In this document: piece by piece, positions 10,486-20,498 of the stretch
Numbering within the stretch: position 1 is the stretch's first letter
How the letters are laid out: each line of letters opens with the position of its first letter
Source: Cladosporium sp. IMV 00045
Taxonomy: Eukaryota > Ascomycota > Dothideomycetes > Cladosporiales > Cladosporiaceae
Direction: 5' to 3'
DNA length: 34,731 nucleotides
NCBI GenBank assembly: GCA_001931905.2
Contig: MSJI02000262.1
Span: 1-34,731, forward strand
Notes under the pieces: model-generated
Database searches by the model: none
Told to the model about the DNA's origin: nothing
Seen by the model: only the letters and a program-made list of their open reading frames with translations
Position numbers and translations under genes: made by a program

Positions 10486-11720
10486 TTGTAAGAGGGGAGA
10501 GGAAGAGGGGGCATGCATGGTTTGTTTTGTGGGCGATCGATTTCTGCTTCTTTCTTCTCTTGTTTCCCAGATCTTGTCTTGGGCTGTTTCCTTCCATTTT
10601 GGTTCTCACATATAAGGCGAGGGGATGGGTCTTTTTCATGTCACATGAAGCATGCGGGGCGCGAGGAGTTGATCTTTTCCCTTTTTTTTNNNNNNNNNNN
10701 NNNNNNNNNTTTTTTTTTTCTTTCCTTTGCTGTGTTGTTTTGGTCTTCCGTTTGACTTTCTCCGATTTATTGATTCCCTTTTTTGGTTTTGGAGAGTTAT
10801 TAATGGAATGGCACAGGCTTTTGGTTTCCAAAGAATCGCGGAGAGATGGTTCGTTGTCTGTTTTCTTCTCTCTTTTCATTCTGTTTCCCATCCTCTCAGC
10901 TCCGGTGTTGTCGCAGGCCAGTCTGTTTGGAGGTTCTCGTGGTCCCTATTCCCCCTTTTTTCGTTTTCGGTCCTTGTTTTCTGGATTCTCTATCTCGGGT
11001 TGATTTGACTTGCTGGTCAGAGCGTGGAGTTGTACATGCATTTTCTTGAAGAATGAAGCGAGTCAGCAGAGCGTGCAGTCTTTTGGCATATGGAAGGGTT
11101 GGAAGGTTTGGTAATGAGTCGATTCGCCGAGGGCACCTGTCCATCGCAAGGTTGTTGGGATCAATTGCTTTCGCATGCTGGTTTTCGGTGGGCAGGTTTT
11201 GGTGTAGGTAAGGTATAGAAGCGAATTCGTTCCTTGGGGGCCTGACGAGTGATTGATTTCTTTCTTCTCCATTTCTGATTTATTTAACCTTCAGACTTCT
11301 GTTTTGTCACCTGCAATCTATCGTCCCCATCTTCTAGAGATAGTGAAGCCTGCAAGAGATGTTGATTGATCAATGGAGCTCTCGGTCCCCGGATCAGCCA
11401 AGCTGGAGCTCGGCTGGCTGACGACGTAAACGTCGCTCCATGTGTCTCTCCAACCTGCATCTTGAAACCTACCACCCTGCCTACCTGTCAATTGACTTCC
11501 ACTATTTTGTAAAATTACTGGAGTGTACGAGTGGAAATAGCACGACGCATTACTCCAACTTCTTCTGTCACACTCCGCAAGAAACTCAACCGATCAATGG
11601 CTCGCGACCAATAGCCACAAGCATCACAATCAACCCAACCTCACGACTCAATTGCAACCTGCCCACTACTACTACTACAACACACCATCACACCTCTCAC
11701 CACCCACAATCGCCGCCAGA
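10486..11720. other. Intergenic region with 3' UTR and upstream DNA of the kinase gene
   Basis: There is no supported gene here. The first half is T-rich, fitting the 3' UTR of the activator gene, and contains the assembly gap. The part before 11721 is rich in ACC/ACT triplets, as in a pyrimidine- and A-rich fungal leader. An in-frame ATG at 11652 could lengthen the kinase by 23 residues but lies in this low-complexity stretch. Confidence 0.5.
10690..10709. other. Assembly gap (20 N)
   Basis: Exactly 20 N lie between two T runs (8 T before, 10 T after). This suggests a homopolymer that broke the assembly, with a nominal gap length. It lies in the 3' flank of the activator gene and does not affect its coding sequence. 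Confidence 0.97.
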
Positions 11721-13067
11721 ATGCAACAATCCCAACCAACAGCCCTCACCCACCTCTCCTCCTACATCCTCGACGCCCTATGGTCACTAAGCAACTGCTT
11801 CTCCTGCTTCCCCTCCACGCCCACCCTCCGAATCAACAACCGGCCCTTCAAAATCCTCCGCCTGCTCGGCGAAGGCGGCTTCTCCTACGTCTACCTAGTG
11901 CAAACGCCCGGCGACGCGACTCTCTACGCCCTGAAGAAGATCCGCTGCCCCTTCGGCGCCGAGAGCGTCGCGCAAGCGCTGAAGGAAGTCGAAGCCTACG
12001 CGCTCTTCGAGGGCCATCCGAACATCATTCGCGCGCTGGAGCATGAAGTCAAAGACGAACGGGGGGATAAGACGGTGTACATTCTGCTGCCGTATTATAG
12101 GAGGGGGAATTTGCAGGATGCGATTAATGCGAATTTAGTCAATAGAGGACGCTTTCCGGAGAGGAGGCTGATGGTGCTGTTTTTGGGCGTTTGTAGGGCG
12201 CTCAAGACTATGCATCAGTATAAAGTTGGGAATGGCGACGGGAACAGAAGGGAGGCAGGGAGGGTTAGGCGGGAAGCGGAGGGGGAGGATCGGGATTTGG
12301 AGAGAGGCAAGGGGAAGGGGAAAGCGAATAAAGGCAAGGGAAAGAAGCAGAGCAGTCGCGTGCTTGCAGAGAGCAATGACGACGGGGAAGAAGACCACGT
12401 CGAATTCGAACCCCTCATGGACGGCGAAGTCCTCGCATCGCAAGAAGGCGTCACACCAGGCCAAACCCGCGCCTACGCCCACCGCGACATCAAGCCCGGC
12501 AACATCATGATTTCCGACACGGGCACGCAGCCCATAGTTATGGACCTGGGCAGTCTAGCGCCCAGCCCAACACCAATCACCAGCCGCGCGCAAGCGCTGC
12601 AAGTCCAAGACCAAGCAGCCGAGCACAGCACCATGCCCTACCGCGCGCCGGAGCTGTTCGACGTAAAAACCGGCACGACCGTCGACGGGAAAGTGGACAT
12701 CTGGTCTTTGGGCTGCACACTCTACGCCTGCTTGGTGGGGAAATCACCCTTCGAAGCGCGCTCGGAGGAGACTGGCGGCTCGCTCTCACTCTGCGTTTTG
12801 GGTGGTGATTGGAGATTTCCCGACGAGGGGCCGCAGGAGGTCAAGAGGGGGAAGCAGAGGGTGGTGAGTGGCGAGCAGGGCCAGGGAGGCAAGCCGACAG
12901 GGGAGCAAGATGCTATTTCCGAGCCCGTCAAGGAGGTCGTCAGGAGGTGTTTGAGGGTCGAGCCCGCGGAGAGGCCGGATGTTGATGAGTTGATTGCGCT
13001 TTGCGAGGAGGTTGTGGGCCAGATGCCGGATGAGGGCGATGATTATGGGGGTGGGGAGGAGATGTGA
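11721..13067 (+). CDS. ENV7: Serine/threonine protein kinase, NAK family (ENV7/STK16-like)
   Basis: A 448-aa intronless kinase. Yeast Env7 is a palmitoylated vacuolar-membrane kinase that restrains vacuole fusion, and STK16 is the animal relative. Visible motifs are the glycine loop LGEGGFSYV near residue 48, the lysine in YALKK (about 72), HRDIKPGN with H254 and D256, DLG in place of DFG at 275, YRAPELFD as the APE motif, and DIWSLGCTLY. An insertion of about 80 charged residues (about 171-250, Lys/Gly- then acid-rich) splits the domain just before HRD, as I recall for filamentous fungal members. Cys26 and Cys29 in NCFSCF near the N-terminus could be acylated, as in Env7. The start at 11721 was preferred over an in-frame ATG 69 nt upstream because the extra part is low-complexity. 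Confidence 0.88.
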   Translation: MQQSQPTALTHLSSYILDALWSLSNCFSCFPSTPTLRINNRPFKILRLLGEGGFSYVYLVQTPGDATLYALKKIRCPFGAESVAQALKEVEAYALFEGHPNIIRALEHEVKDERGDKTVYILLPYYRRGNLQDAINANLVNRGRFPERRLMVLFLGVCRALKTMHQYKVGNGDGNRREAGRVRREAEGEDRDLERGKGKGKANKGKGKKQSSRVLAESNDDGEEDHVEFEPLMDGEVLASQEGVTPGQTRAYAHRDIKPGNIMISDTGTQPIVMDLGSLAPSPTPITSRAQALQVQDQAAEHSTMPYRAPELFDVKTGTTVDGKVDIWSLGCTLYACLVGKSPFEARSEETGGSLSLCVLGGDWRFPDEGPQEVKRGKQRVVSGEQGQGGKPTGEQDAISEPVKEVVRRCLRVEPAERPDVDELIALCEEVVGQMPDEGDDYGGGEEM

Positions 13068-13384
13068 GAGTCTTGAGGTGGAGACTGCGTTGTAATGAGA
13101 CAGAGTGGTTTCTTAGGAATATGGATGGATGAGATGCATAGATGTGATTTTCGGCTTTTGTAAGTTTCTAGAGCATTAGCATTTGCCAGTGCTTGCTTGT
13201 TCGATGATCTGTGGTATCGTGTATTACTATACCCGTTCCCTCCTTCCTCCCAACACTGGCCTCTAAAGTTACATTGTTGATGCTTCTATCATTGTATCCA
13301 AGTCATTTGGCTCACGGCGGGCTTGCAAAAAGAACATGACTACAGCACATTAAGCTGCTCGCCTAATGCTTGATCGCTAACTTG
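13068..13384. other. Convergent 3' flanks
   Basis: 317 nt lie between the stops of the kinase gene (+) and the uncharacterised gene (-). No coding frame is supported. It presumably holds both 3' UTRs. Confidence 0.6.
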
Positions 13385-14107
13385 CTACAGACAGACGAAT
13401 TTGCCGTCGACATATCGGGCCCAGCTCTTTCCTGTCCCAGCCCAACCATTAGGGTCGTATACCGACTGACCTGGTGGGAATGCTGACTTCGCGCCTGCCA
13501 CAATCCCATTTTTGTACAAGTAATACGTCCCGTTGATATGAACCCAGCCGGTGTGGTTGCTGGGCACGCCGCGAGGGGTCGGGTTAGTCGAGGGACCCGC
13601 GTTCAATGCGGCGGAGCTCGTCAGCTGTTGACCCTTCGGTGCAACGATCTTGTCTTCAACTAGGAGCCTAGGTGGCGAGGAGCCAAGTAGCACTACAGTG
13701 CCTTTGGAATCGTCCGGAGCAGGGTTCGCTCTAGGATCAATATCGTAGCCATACGACGTTGGCTTTGGCAATCCCATTCTCACGAGCGCTTCTGCAATGA
13801 TATCCCGTTGGCCTGGAGAGGCGATTTCGCCTCCGAGCCACGCATGCACCGTATGTGTTTCTGATCCCGGTTTGGGGAAGAAGCTCTCGTTTTGCCGGTA
13901 CATGGAATAGACATCTTTCATATTGTCGAGGATGTGCTTGCCCATCATCTCCAAGTCTTCGGATTGATCGATTTCAGAGCCTGGTGCGATATGTGCAAGG
14001 ATTGCTCCACGAGACGAGAAGATAACAACGACATGGCAGCCCTTCAAGTTCCGGGTCCCGATTGCATTAGTCGAAGTGCCGAAATCGCAGAACTTCACCT
14101 CGTCCAT
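13385..14107 (-). CDS. Uncharacterised fungal protein with a possible CheD-like N-terminal domain
   Basis: A 240-aa protein of unknown function, probably from one exon. The first in-frame ATG is at 14107. The frame stays open upstream to a stop near 14180 and reads plausibly, but contains no ATG, so a small missed exon is possible. The N-terminal half has a compact alpha/beta-like pattern with Thr18, Cys24 and His39 (GTRNLKGC, then GAILAHI). This spacing recalls the Thr-Cys-His layout of CheD-type glutamine deamidases. The middle is Pro/Ser-rich. The C-terminal 55 residues are rich in Trp, Tyr and Gly (GWVHINGTYYLYKNG, then KSWARYVDGKF) and look like a separate small domain. No signal peptide or membrane segment is seen. 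It is head to head with an ankyrin-repeat gene. I do not recognise a named family. Confidence 0.7.
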   Translation of the reverse strand: MDEVKFCDFGTSTNAIGTRNLKGCHVVVIFSSRGAILAHIAPGSEIDQSEDLEMMGKHILDNMKDVYSMYRQNESFFPKPGSETHTVHAWLGGEIASPGQRDIIAEALVRMGLPKPTSYGYDIDPRANPAPDDSKGTVVLLGSSPPRLLVEDKIVAPKGQQLTSSAALNAGPSTNPTPRGVPSNHTGWVHINGTYYLYKNGIVAGAKSAFPPGQSVYDPNGWAGTGKSWARYVDGKFVCL

Positions 14108-14521
14108 GTCCACTGTGAGCACTGGCTGTTCTTCTCCAACTGAAACAGAGCCATCTTGGAAGAAGATAGAGGGTTGATATCACCTACATTTCATTGCCTA
14201 CGAGCATGCGAACAGTCTTAGTATCTCTGTTAAGCGCCTGCGGCCTGCTGATCAGATGCTCGCTCGCGGCTAGGCTCAACAACGTGCAAGCGAGACCAGC
14301 CGAGCTTGGCCAATGTGCTTGTGGCTGCAAGAATGTTGCAGTCTGTCTGTCCGGGCGAAACGAGCCTGAGCTGTTGAGCTGCGAGCTGCGGTGGAGCGAG
14401 CCGTGAGCAGGCTTCTTGCCAGGGTCCCGCTTGCGGCTTCAAAACATCAGCCAAACCCATCACGGTTGCCATGTCATCATTTAGCCAATCAAGCAGAATC
14501 AGACTACAATAAAATCTAAAC
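14108..14521. promoter_or_regulatory. Short divergent promoter region
   Basis: 414 nt separate the ATG of the uncharacterised gene (-) from that of the ankyrin-repeat gene (+). Nothing in it reads as a gene. The short head-to-head spacing makes shared control elements likely, but I see no clear TATA box. Confidence 0.45.
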
Positions 14522-15416
14522 ATGGAGCCCATTCCTCCTGGAGACGGCCAAGTGATTAGAATTGTCCCGCCAAAGGACGACCTGGAAGCAGCTGTCGCAC
14601 GAGGCTCCATGGCTGCTGTTCTTACCGTTCTCGCGATTTGGCTCGATTCACCAGCCATGCTCGACGATAAAGGCCAGGTTCTGCCGGCCTTGACGACGTC
14701 CCCACTCCTTATGGCAGTCGAAAACTCCAGGTCAGACATCGTATCAGTCCTTGTTTCCGTTACCGAAAAGGGAGAGTTTCCAGTAAAACAGGCGCTGGCC
14801 GTGGGGTCGGTCAATAATCTTGAAGCTTTCATTTGGAACGGGTGGGATATCAACGAGCCTGTGGGCATGGACGAGCCGTCGGCGTTGGGGTATGTTGTCA
14901 ACTTGCGCCACAGGTATCACATTTACTGATCTTCGTTCACCAAGATATGCGTTTGGCAGCGACGACGTGGTGAAATGGCTGTTAGAGCATGGTGCGGATC
15001 CGAACGCCGGATATGAATACGACACGCCGATGTCGAGAGCCGCTCTCTGGGGCAAGGTTGAGATTGTGAAATTGCTTTTGTCGTATGGCGGCGATGTCAA
15101 GCGAGGTGATGTACTGCATTGGGCCGTCGAGCGGGACGACAACACTTGTGAGATATTGACGCTGCTGCTGGACCATGGAGCTCAACTTGATCGATTGAGA
15201 TTTGACGGTAGAGAGCCACGGTGGTCGGTGTTTGGGGTCAAGGGACTGGGCACTCCGATGCACAGGGCTGTGGCTAGGGGGAATGTGGACGCGGTCTCGC
15301 TGCTGTTGGAGCGTGGTGCTGACAAGAAAATTAAAGATACTCATGGCAGGACGGTCGTGCAACTGGCAGCTGAAGTGGGTAACCCAGAGATGATCAGCAT
15401 TTTGGAAAGGGATTGA
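14522..15416 (+). CDS. Ankyrin-repeat protein
   Basis: Two exons, 14522-14889 and 14945-15416, flank a 55-nt intron (GTATGT..CAAG) and give 279 aa. Ankyrin units are visible as VVKWLLEHGADPNAG, IVKLLLSYGGDV, LTLLLDHGAQL, then TPMHRAVARGNVDAV and SLLLERGADKKIKD, ending in GRTVVQLAAEVGN. At least five units span about residue 60 to the end. The N-terminal part looks like degenerate repeats. Ankyrin stacks bind other proteins, and no catalytic domain, membrane segment or signal peptide is attached, so the partner and role are unknown. Splicing restores SALGYAFGSDDVVKWLL, which supports the junction. Confidence 0.85.
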
Positions 15417-16285
15417 TGATTTCTTGGTCTCATCAGATCGGCCTTTTAATATCGTTGAATGCTACACTATGCCTCCCTTGCTCTGATCAATGGCATTTGA
15501 ACAAGGACGTGGCGTTGGCATGATTGAGAGACGGTGGTCTGCTGTTAATGATGCAGAAACGGCTGCAAATCCAATTATATGAAGCCAGGCCCAAGGAGTC
15601 ATCTATTCCATGCTCATGACCTTGCTTAAGCCGGAGGAAAAGAAGGTCTGTGTCGGCTCCTGCTTTGCCATCGTCGACATCGATTTCGTTCATTGCATTG
15701 CTCATTTGAGAAGATCAGCTCTCTTCTATCAATCCAGAAAAGAGTTGAACAGCATGAACCCACGATCACTGCATCGCACAGATACCATGCGTCGAGGGAT
15801 CGTGGCTGACTACGATGACTTATCAACTGATGCCATTGACTCAGGTGACAATACATTTCGTATTCTGGCTTGAACATCTGACGAACTGGGAGGACGAAGG
15901 AAGCTCGTCAAAATTGTCATCGACTCTCTACATGGATTAATAAATCAAAGAGAATGAACAATAATTTGAATGGTGTGCCAAAGTCACTAACAAAATTCAT
16001 GTAGCATGCAAGACTCGCTGACTATTTGGTGACGTTATATAGCATGGATTATTTTTCCAAGTCGGCCGAGAGCGGCGTTTGCTCTCTCGACTTTCCTGGC
16101 CTGACCCCACCACGCGATAAACTCTAACCCCACTACCACTGTGCTCATACTTTCACTTACATCTACACTACTGCCAATCGCTATACCGTCAATCCGTCTG
16201 TCTTCAATCAAGTCTGACTTCACCTGCCGCCGACCTCCCAGCCCTTCAACCAATCCGTATTTCTTCTTATTCGCCTCCCGCCAAC
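15417..16285. other. Intergenic region upstream of HEM3
   Basis: There is no supported gene. An 87-codon ATG frame at 15610-15873 has no recognisable features. A TATA-like element lies at 16035-16042. The last 150 nt before the HEM3 ATG are C/T-rich, as in a fungal leader. Confidence 0.5.
16035..16042 (+). promoter_or_regulatory. Possible TATA element of HEM3
   Basis: TTATATAG lies about 245 nt before the HEM3 ATG and is followed by pyrimidine-rich sequence. It rests on position and sequence alone. Confidence 0.35.
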
Positions 16286-17485
16286 ATGGCCGACACAGCC
16301 ATGGACACCTCTCCTCCCACCACCACCGAGACGTTCCACGTCGGTACCCGCCGCTCCCTCCTCGCCCGTGTACAAACCGACCAGATCGTGCATGCGCTGA
16401 AGAAAGTATGGCCGACACACGAGTTTGAGATCCACGCCATGGCTACGACGGCCGACAACGACCTGACCACCGCCCTGTACAAATTCAACGAAAAGTCACT
16501 CTGGACCGCTGAGCTTGAGATAAAACTCCAGAAGGGCGAGCTCGACTTCATCGTGCACTCGCTCAAAGACATGCCCACCCAGCTGCCCGCCGACTGTGCT
16601 CTCGGCTGCGTGACCGCCCGCAACGATCCGCGCGACGCCCTTGTCGTCAAGCCCACACTGGCAAACAGCATCCGCACGCTCTCCGACCTCCCCAAAGGAG
16701 CCGTCGTCGGCACCTCCTCCCTCCGCCGCGTCGCCCAACTCAAGCGCCACTTCCCACACCTCTCTTTCGCCGACGTCCGTGGCAACATTGGCACCCGCCT
16801 GGCTAAGCTCGACAACCCTGAAGGCGAATATAGCGCTATCGTCATCGCCGTAGCCGGCCTCGAGCGTCTCGGCATGACCGACCGCATTACATCCTACCTC
16901 AGCAAAGACAATGGCGGTATGCTGCACGCTGTGGGCCAGGGCGGTTTAGGAGTGGAAATCCGCAGCGACGATGAGCGCACCAAGAAGCTCCTCGCACCCA
17001 TTGTGTGCGAGCGCACCATGCGCGCTGCTTTGGTCGAGCGCGGCGTGCTGCGTACCCTCGAAGGCGGCTGCAGTGTCCCTATCGGCATTGAAAGTAACTG
17101 GGTATCGAAGAAGACGTCTCTGACCAGTAACGCGGGCACGGGCGTAGGCGTCGGCATCAAGCCGGCGGAGGAATACCATCACGCAACGGGCGTGGCGCAA
17201 GAGCCGACGAACACACAAATGGGCATGAATACGTCTACCAACGATGCAGCGCGCGACGACACGAGCGATGGCCTCACCGACGAGCTGGAAGTGGATGGCA
17301 TCGTCGTCAGCTTGGACGGGCAAGAGGCGGCGGAGGTGTCGACTATTAGGCGCATCACTTCGAGGCAGGATGCGGACGAGTTCGGCATTGAGATCGCGGG
17401 CATGTTGATTGAGAAGGGCGCGGACAAGATTCTGAAGGATATCACGCTCAACAGGCAGATTATTGAGAAGCAGCAGGGTGCTTGA
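16286..17485 (+). CDS. HEM3: Hydroxymethylbilane synthase (porphobilinogen deaminase)
   Basis: This cytosolic heme-pathway enzyme joins four porphobilinogen molecules into hydroxymethylbilane. It is a single exon of 399 aa with a good start context (CAACATGGCC). Landmarks in order are VGTRRSLLARVQT (substrate and cofactor site), EKSLWTAELE, FIVHSLKDMPTQLP with catalytic Asp95, VGTSSLRR, ADVRGNIGTRLAKLD, GQGGLGVEIR, and LEGGCSVPIG with Cys262, which carries the dipyrromethane cofactor. Catalytic residues are intact. The usual TTxGDK motif reads TTADND here. The C-terminal domain carries a roughly 55-residue low-complexity insertion (about 275-330, Gly/Thr/Asn-rich) after the cofactor Cys region. 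The remaining tail (about 340-399) matches the normal third domain. Confidence 0.96.
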   Translation: MADTAMDTSPPTTTETFHVGTRRSLLARVQTDQIVHALKKVWPTHEFEIHAMATTADNDLTTALYKFNEKSLWTAELEIKLQKGELDFIVHSLKDMPTQLPADCALGCVTARNDPRDALVVKPTLANSIRTLSDLPKGAVVGTSSLRRVAQLKRHFPHLSFADVRGNIGTRLAKLDNPEGEYSAIVIAVAGLERLGMTDRITSYLSKDNGGMLHAVGQGGLGVEIRSDDERTKKLLAPIVCERTMRAALVERGVLRTLEGGCSVPIGIESNWVSKKTSLTSNAGTGVGVGIKPAEEYHHATGVAQEPTNTQMGMNTSTNDAARDDTSDGLTDELEVDGIVVSLDGQEAAEVSTIRRITSRQDADEFGIEIAGMLIEKGADKILKDITLNRQIIEKQQGA

Positions 17486-19231
17486 AAACATGGGAGTGGA
17501 TTCCCATTGCTATTGACTTTTTCCTTTCTTGCTTATTATTAACTAGTCATCATGAAAGCAAAAGCGAAATCCAACATCGACGGGAAACGGGAAACGACAG
17601 CATATCACCATTATAGAAAGGGGAAAGAGAGGGGAAATTAAAAACAAAAAGGAAAAGGCTAGGCACAAAAAGCTTCAGAATCGAACTTTTGCGTCCTTCA
17701 ATGCAGACATTCAGCTTGGATCTGTCATCACACAAGATCACATACAAGAAGCCATGCGTGTGCACTCGTGCCTCAGTATCTCGCGAAATCCCGCGAACAC
17801 CTTACAATACTTTGCTCGAAACTTGCCAGGTGCTTATTAGGTTCGTATGAATCAACACGCGCACGGCCTGACAGCCATAGCACAAACTGGTTTCGAGAGA
17901 AGCTGCACGCTTTGACTTTTGCTGGGTGCAGCTGACTCTACACCGCAGATCCAATGCATCAAGAGCTCAATCCTCTTCAGTGAGTTGACACGGTATAAAC
18001 AACGCGTTACAGAACATACCAGACAAAAATATTGAGCCCGAGAACTTTTCCCACTCCAATGATCTGTTAGCAAGCTGCGCCTCTAGAATCAATTGCATCT
18101 ACATTATTACTTGGGTGCAGCCAATCTGCCCTACACAGCCCATGACAGCCTTCAGATCTGCCTAGACTACCGTTCCGCGGACTAACGTACATTCATGTAT
18201 GTCTATCATTCGATTTGCGCTTGGCATCGACCATTAACCCGCATTGCGGTACCGTCTGATCCGAAGGCTGCAAGACAAGGTCAAGCTGGTTCGAAACTGG
18301 GAAGTGTACCAATTCACTGCGCCTCGTCGATGCTCTCGAGGCCCCTCATGACTTCTGTACCATGACAGTCGGCTAAGCGCATGTGTAAAGGCTCTTGGTC
18401 GGCCAGTACTAGCCGCTGGCCTGTCAAACGATATCAATCGAAGTACAACAGCAGCTACGACATTCCAATCATCACGAAAATTCGTATGCTCTTCCACGCA
18501 GCAGTCATGTGGAACGCCATCGCCAGGCCCGCATAGCCTCAGCCAGGCCGCGTCAACATCTTGCCAGCCAAGGCATTGTGAAAAAGAAGTAAACCTCAAG
18601 GGCCAAAAAGTATAATGATCATGCCAAGTGGTTCTGCCCCCCACCTTGCAACGATCTACCACGGCCGATCCTGGGGAAAAGTCTCCACTTTGAGATCGAA
18701 TCCTTTGGCCTCACCTCTCTTGAGTGTGAATCGCATCGACACGCACATGGCAATTCATGGTGAGGCGAGTACGGATGTAAGATGGTGGCTATGTGCATAC
18801 GATATTAATTCACAGCCACTGGCGGAAATATCGAATCATTGGACCGACAGCTGAGCACGAGAGCGAGGACAGAAATCCAACAACCTATGCCCTACGTAAT
18901 GGAATACCTCTCCCACGCCTCCAAACTGTAAATGCTGTCTTGGGCTTCAACTTGCTAGCTTGCCATGCCGTGAACCGCGCAGCGCCTTGCCACTCTTCCT
19001 ACAACATTGGCATTGGCGACTGCCATGATTGGACCAGGAGTTGACTATCCCAGATTTGCTTGGTTTGGCCTCAAGTCTAGTACGTATGACAAGACCAGCT
19101 ATGCCGATGGCGAGATGGTTGCATGCGCCCCTACTTACCTCCAAGGCTGCTACAAAAGCCCTTTGTCTTTCCTCGATATTTGACTGTCAGGAGCTATTCG
19201 GTAGCATTGTTACGGACGATTTCCAGACGAC
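17486..19231. other. Gene-free stretch upstream of the fasciclin gene
   Basis: About 1.75 kb contain only short, unconserved frames on both strands. The first 200 nt are probably the HEM3 3' UTR. The rest is presumably upstream DNA of the fasciclin gene. I found no tRNA-like T-arm/acceptor combination and no repeat of note. Confidence 0.5.
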
Positions 19232-20498
19232 ATGCAGTTCAAACAATTCTTGGGAGCCGCATTGGCCGTCGTCGCCGCGAGTGCGCAAGAAGACACCAGC
19301 ACGGCCAACCTCACCTCTGTCCTGAGCGGAAACCAAAACCTGTCGAGCCTGGTCAGCGTGCTGGAAAGCAACCCGGAGATCGCAACGGCACTTTCTGAAG
19401 CACAGAATGTCACCCTTCTGGCTCCTTCTAACCAAGCTCTTGAAGCCTTGAACAGCACCGGCGGATCTCAAGCATCTCAGGAAGGGTTTATCCAGGCCCT
19501 GCTCAACTACCACGTCCTCGTCGGTCAATTCACCTCGGAGAATATCACAGAGACTCCCACGTTCGCTCCGACCCTCCTCAACGACACTGCTTTCGCCAAT
19601 GTTACTGGAGGACAAGTTGTCGAGCTCCGTGCGGATGACGATGATGTTTTCGTCATTTCCGGCTTGAAGAACAATGCATCTGTCACCGAGGCTGTAAGTG
19701 TGAGCATCGATCATCCCGTGAATACTCTGCTGACCAAACACTCAGGACATCGAGTTCAACGGAGGAGTCATCCACATCATCGACGGACTGCTCTCCATCC
19801 CACCGAACGTCAGCACCGTCGCCCAAGAAGCCAACCTAACCGCCTTCCTCGGCGCCGTCAACGCAACCGACCTAACCGACGCTGTGAACACCACACCGGA
19901 CCTCACAATCTTCGCCCCCAACAACGCCGCTTTCCAGAGCATCAGCTCCGTGCTCGCCAACATCAGCACCGAAGAAGCCGCCTCCGTGCTTCAATACCAC
20001 GTGATCAACGGCACGGTGGCGTACAGCAGCACGCTGGCCAACGGCTCCGTCCCCACCCTCGGCGGCGACAACGTGACCATCACCATCCTCGACGGCGAAG
20101 TCTTCGTCAACCGCGCCCGCGTCATCACCGCAGACATCCTGCTCTCCAACGGCGTGCTGCACGTGCTCGACAGCGTGCTGTCCGCCAACGACTCCTCTCC
20201 CGCCAACGGCACGGAATCCGACGGCCCCGCCACAGCCTTCCCTGGCGCCTCGTCCGCCAGCGACGTGCCTTTCACATCGGGCCAGCCATCTCCGACTTCG
20301 ACAAACGCCGCGCTCACGTCTACCACCGATGCTGTCGCGGAGGGCTTCCCGACCAACACGGAGGGAAGTATCGGCGAGAACACCGCCGGCAACCCCGAAG
20401 CGAGCAGCAGCACTTCCGAGGACGCGGCTGCCATGCCTACCGGAGCTGTTGGCGTCGCGGCCTTGTTTGGTGGTGCGGTTTTGCTTGCTAACTTCTAG
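19232..20498 (+). CDS. Secreted fasciclin (FAS1) domain protein, probably GPI-anchored
   Basis: A cell-surface protein of the fasciclin family, whose FAS1 domains mediate adhesion-type contacts. Two exons, 19232-19693 and 19746-20498, around a 52-nt intron (GTAAGT..TCAG) give 404 aa. A signal peptide covers about residues 1-18 (MQFKQFLGAALAVVAASA). The first FAS1 domain spans about 25-170, with VTLLAPSNQALEAL and LLNYHVLVGQ. The second spans about 180-300, with LTIFAPNNAAFQSI and VLQYHVINGTV, ending in NGVLHVLDSVL. A Ser/Thr-rich stalk follows, then a hydrophobic tail ending LFGGAVLLANF after small residues, typical of GPI addition. Many Asn-x-Ser/Thr sites suggest N-glycosylation. The substrate or partner is unknown. 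Confidence 0.92.

Noticed and set aside
10382..10891. Frames running across the N gap
   Set aside because: They depend on unknown bases and low-complexity T/A runs.
14108..14122. Start of the uncharacterised gene at a GTG codon (14122)
   Set aside because: Nuclear fungal genes start at ATG in nearly all cases. The first in-frame ATG is at 14107.
15610..15873. 87-codon frame between the ankyrin gene and HEM3
   Set aside because: It has no recognisable features and lies in the flanks of two real genes.
18280..18300. GGTTCGAAACT as a tRNA T-arm
   Set aside because: There is no matching acceptor stem, D-arm or anticodon arm in the preceding 80 nt on this strand or the equivalent on the other.
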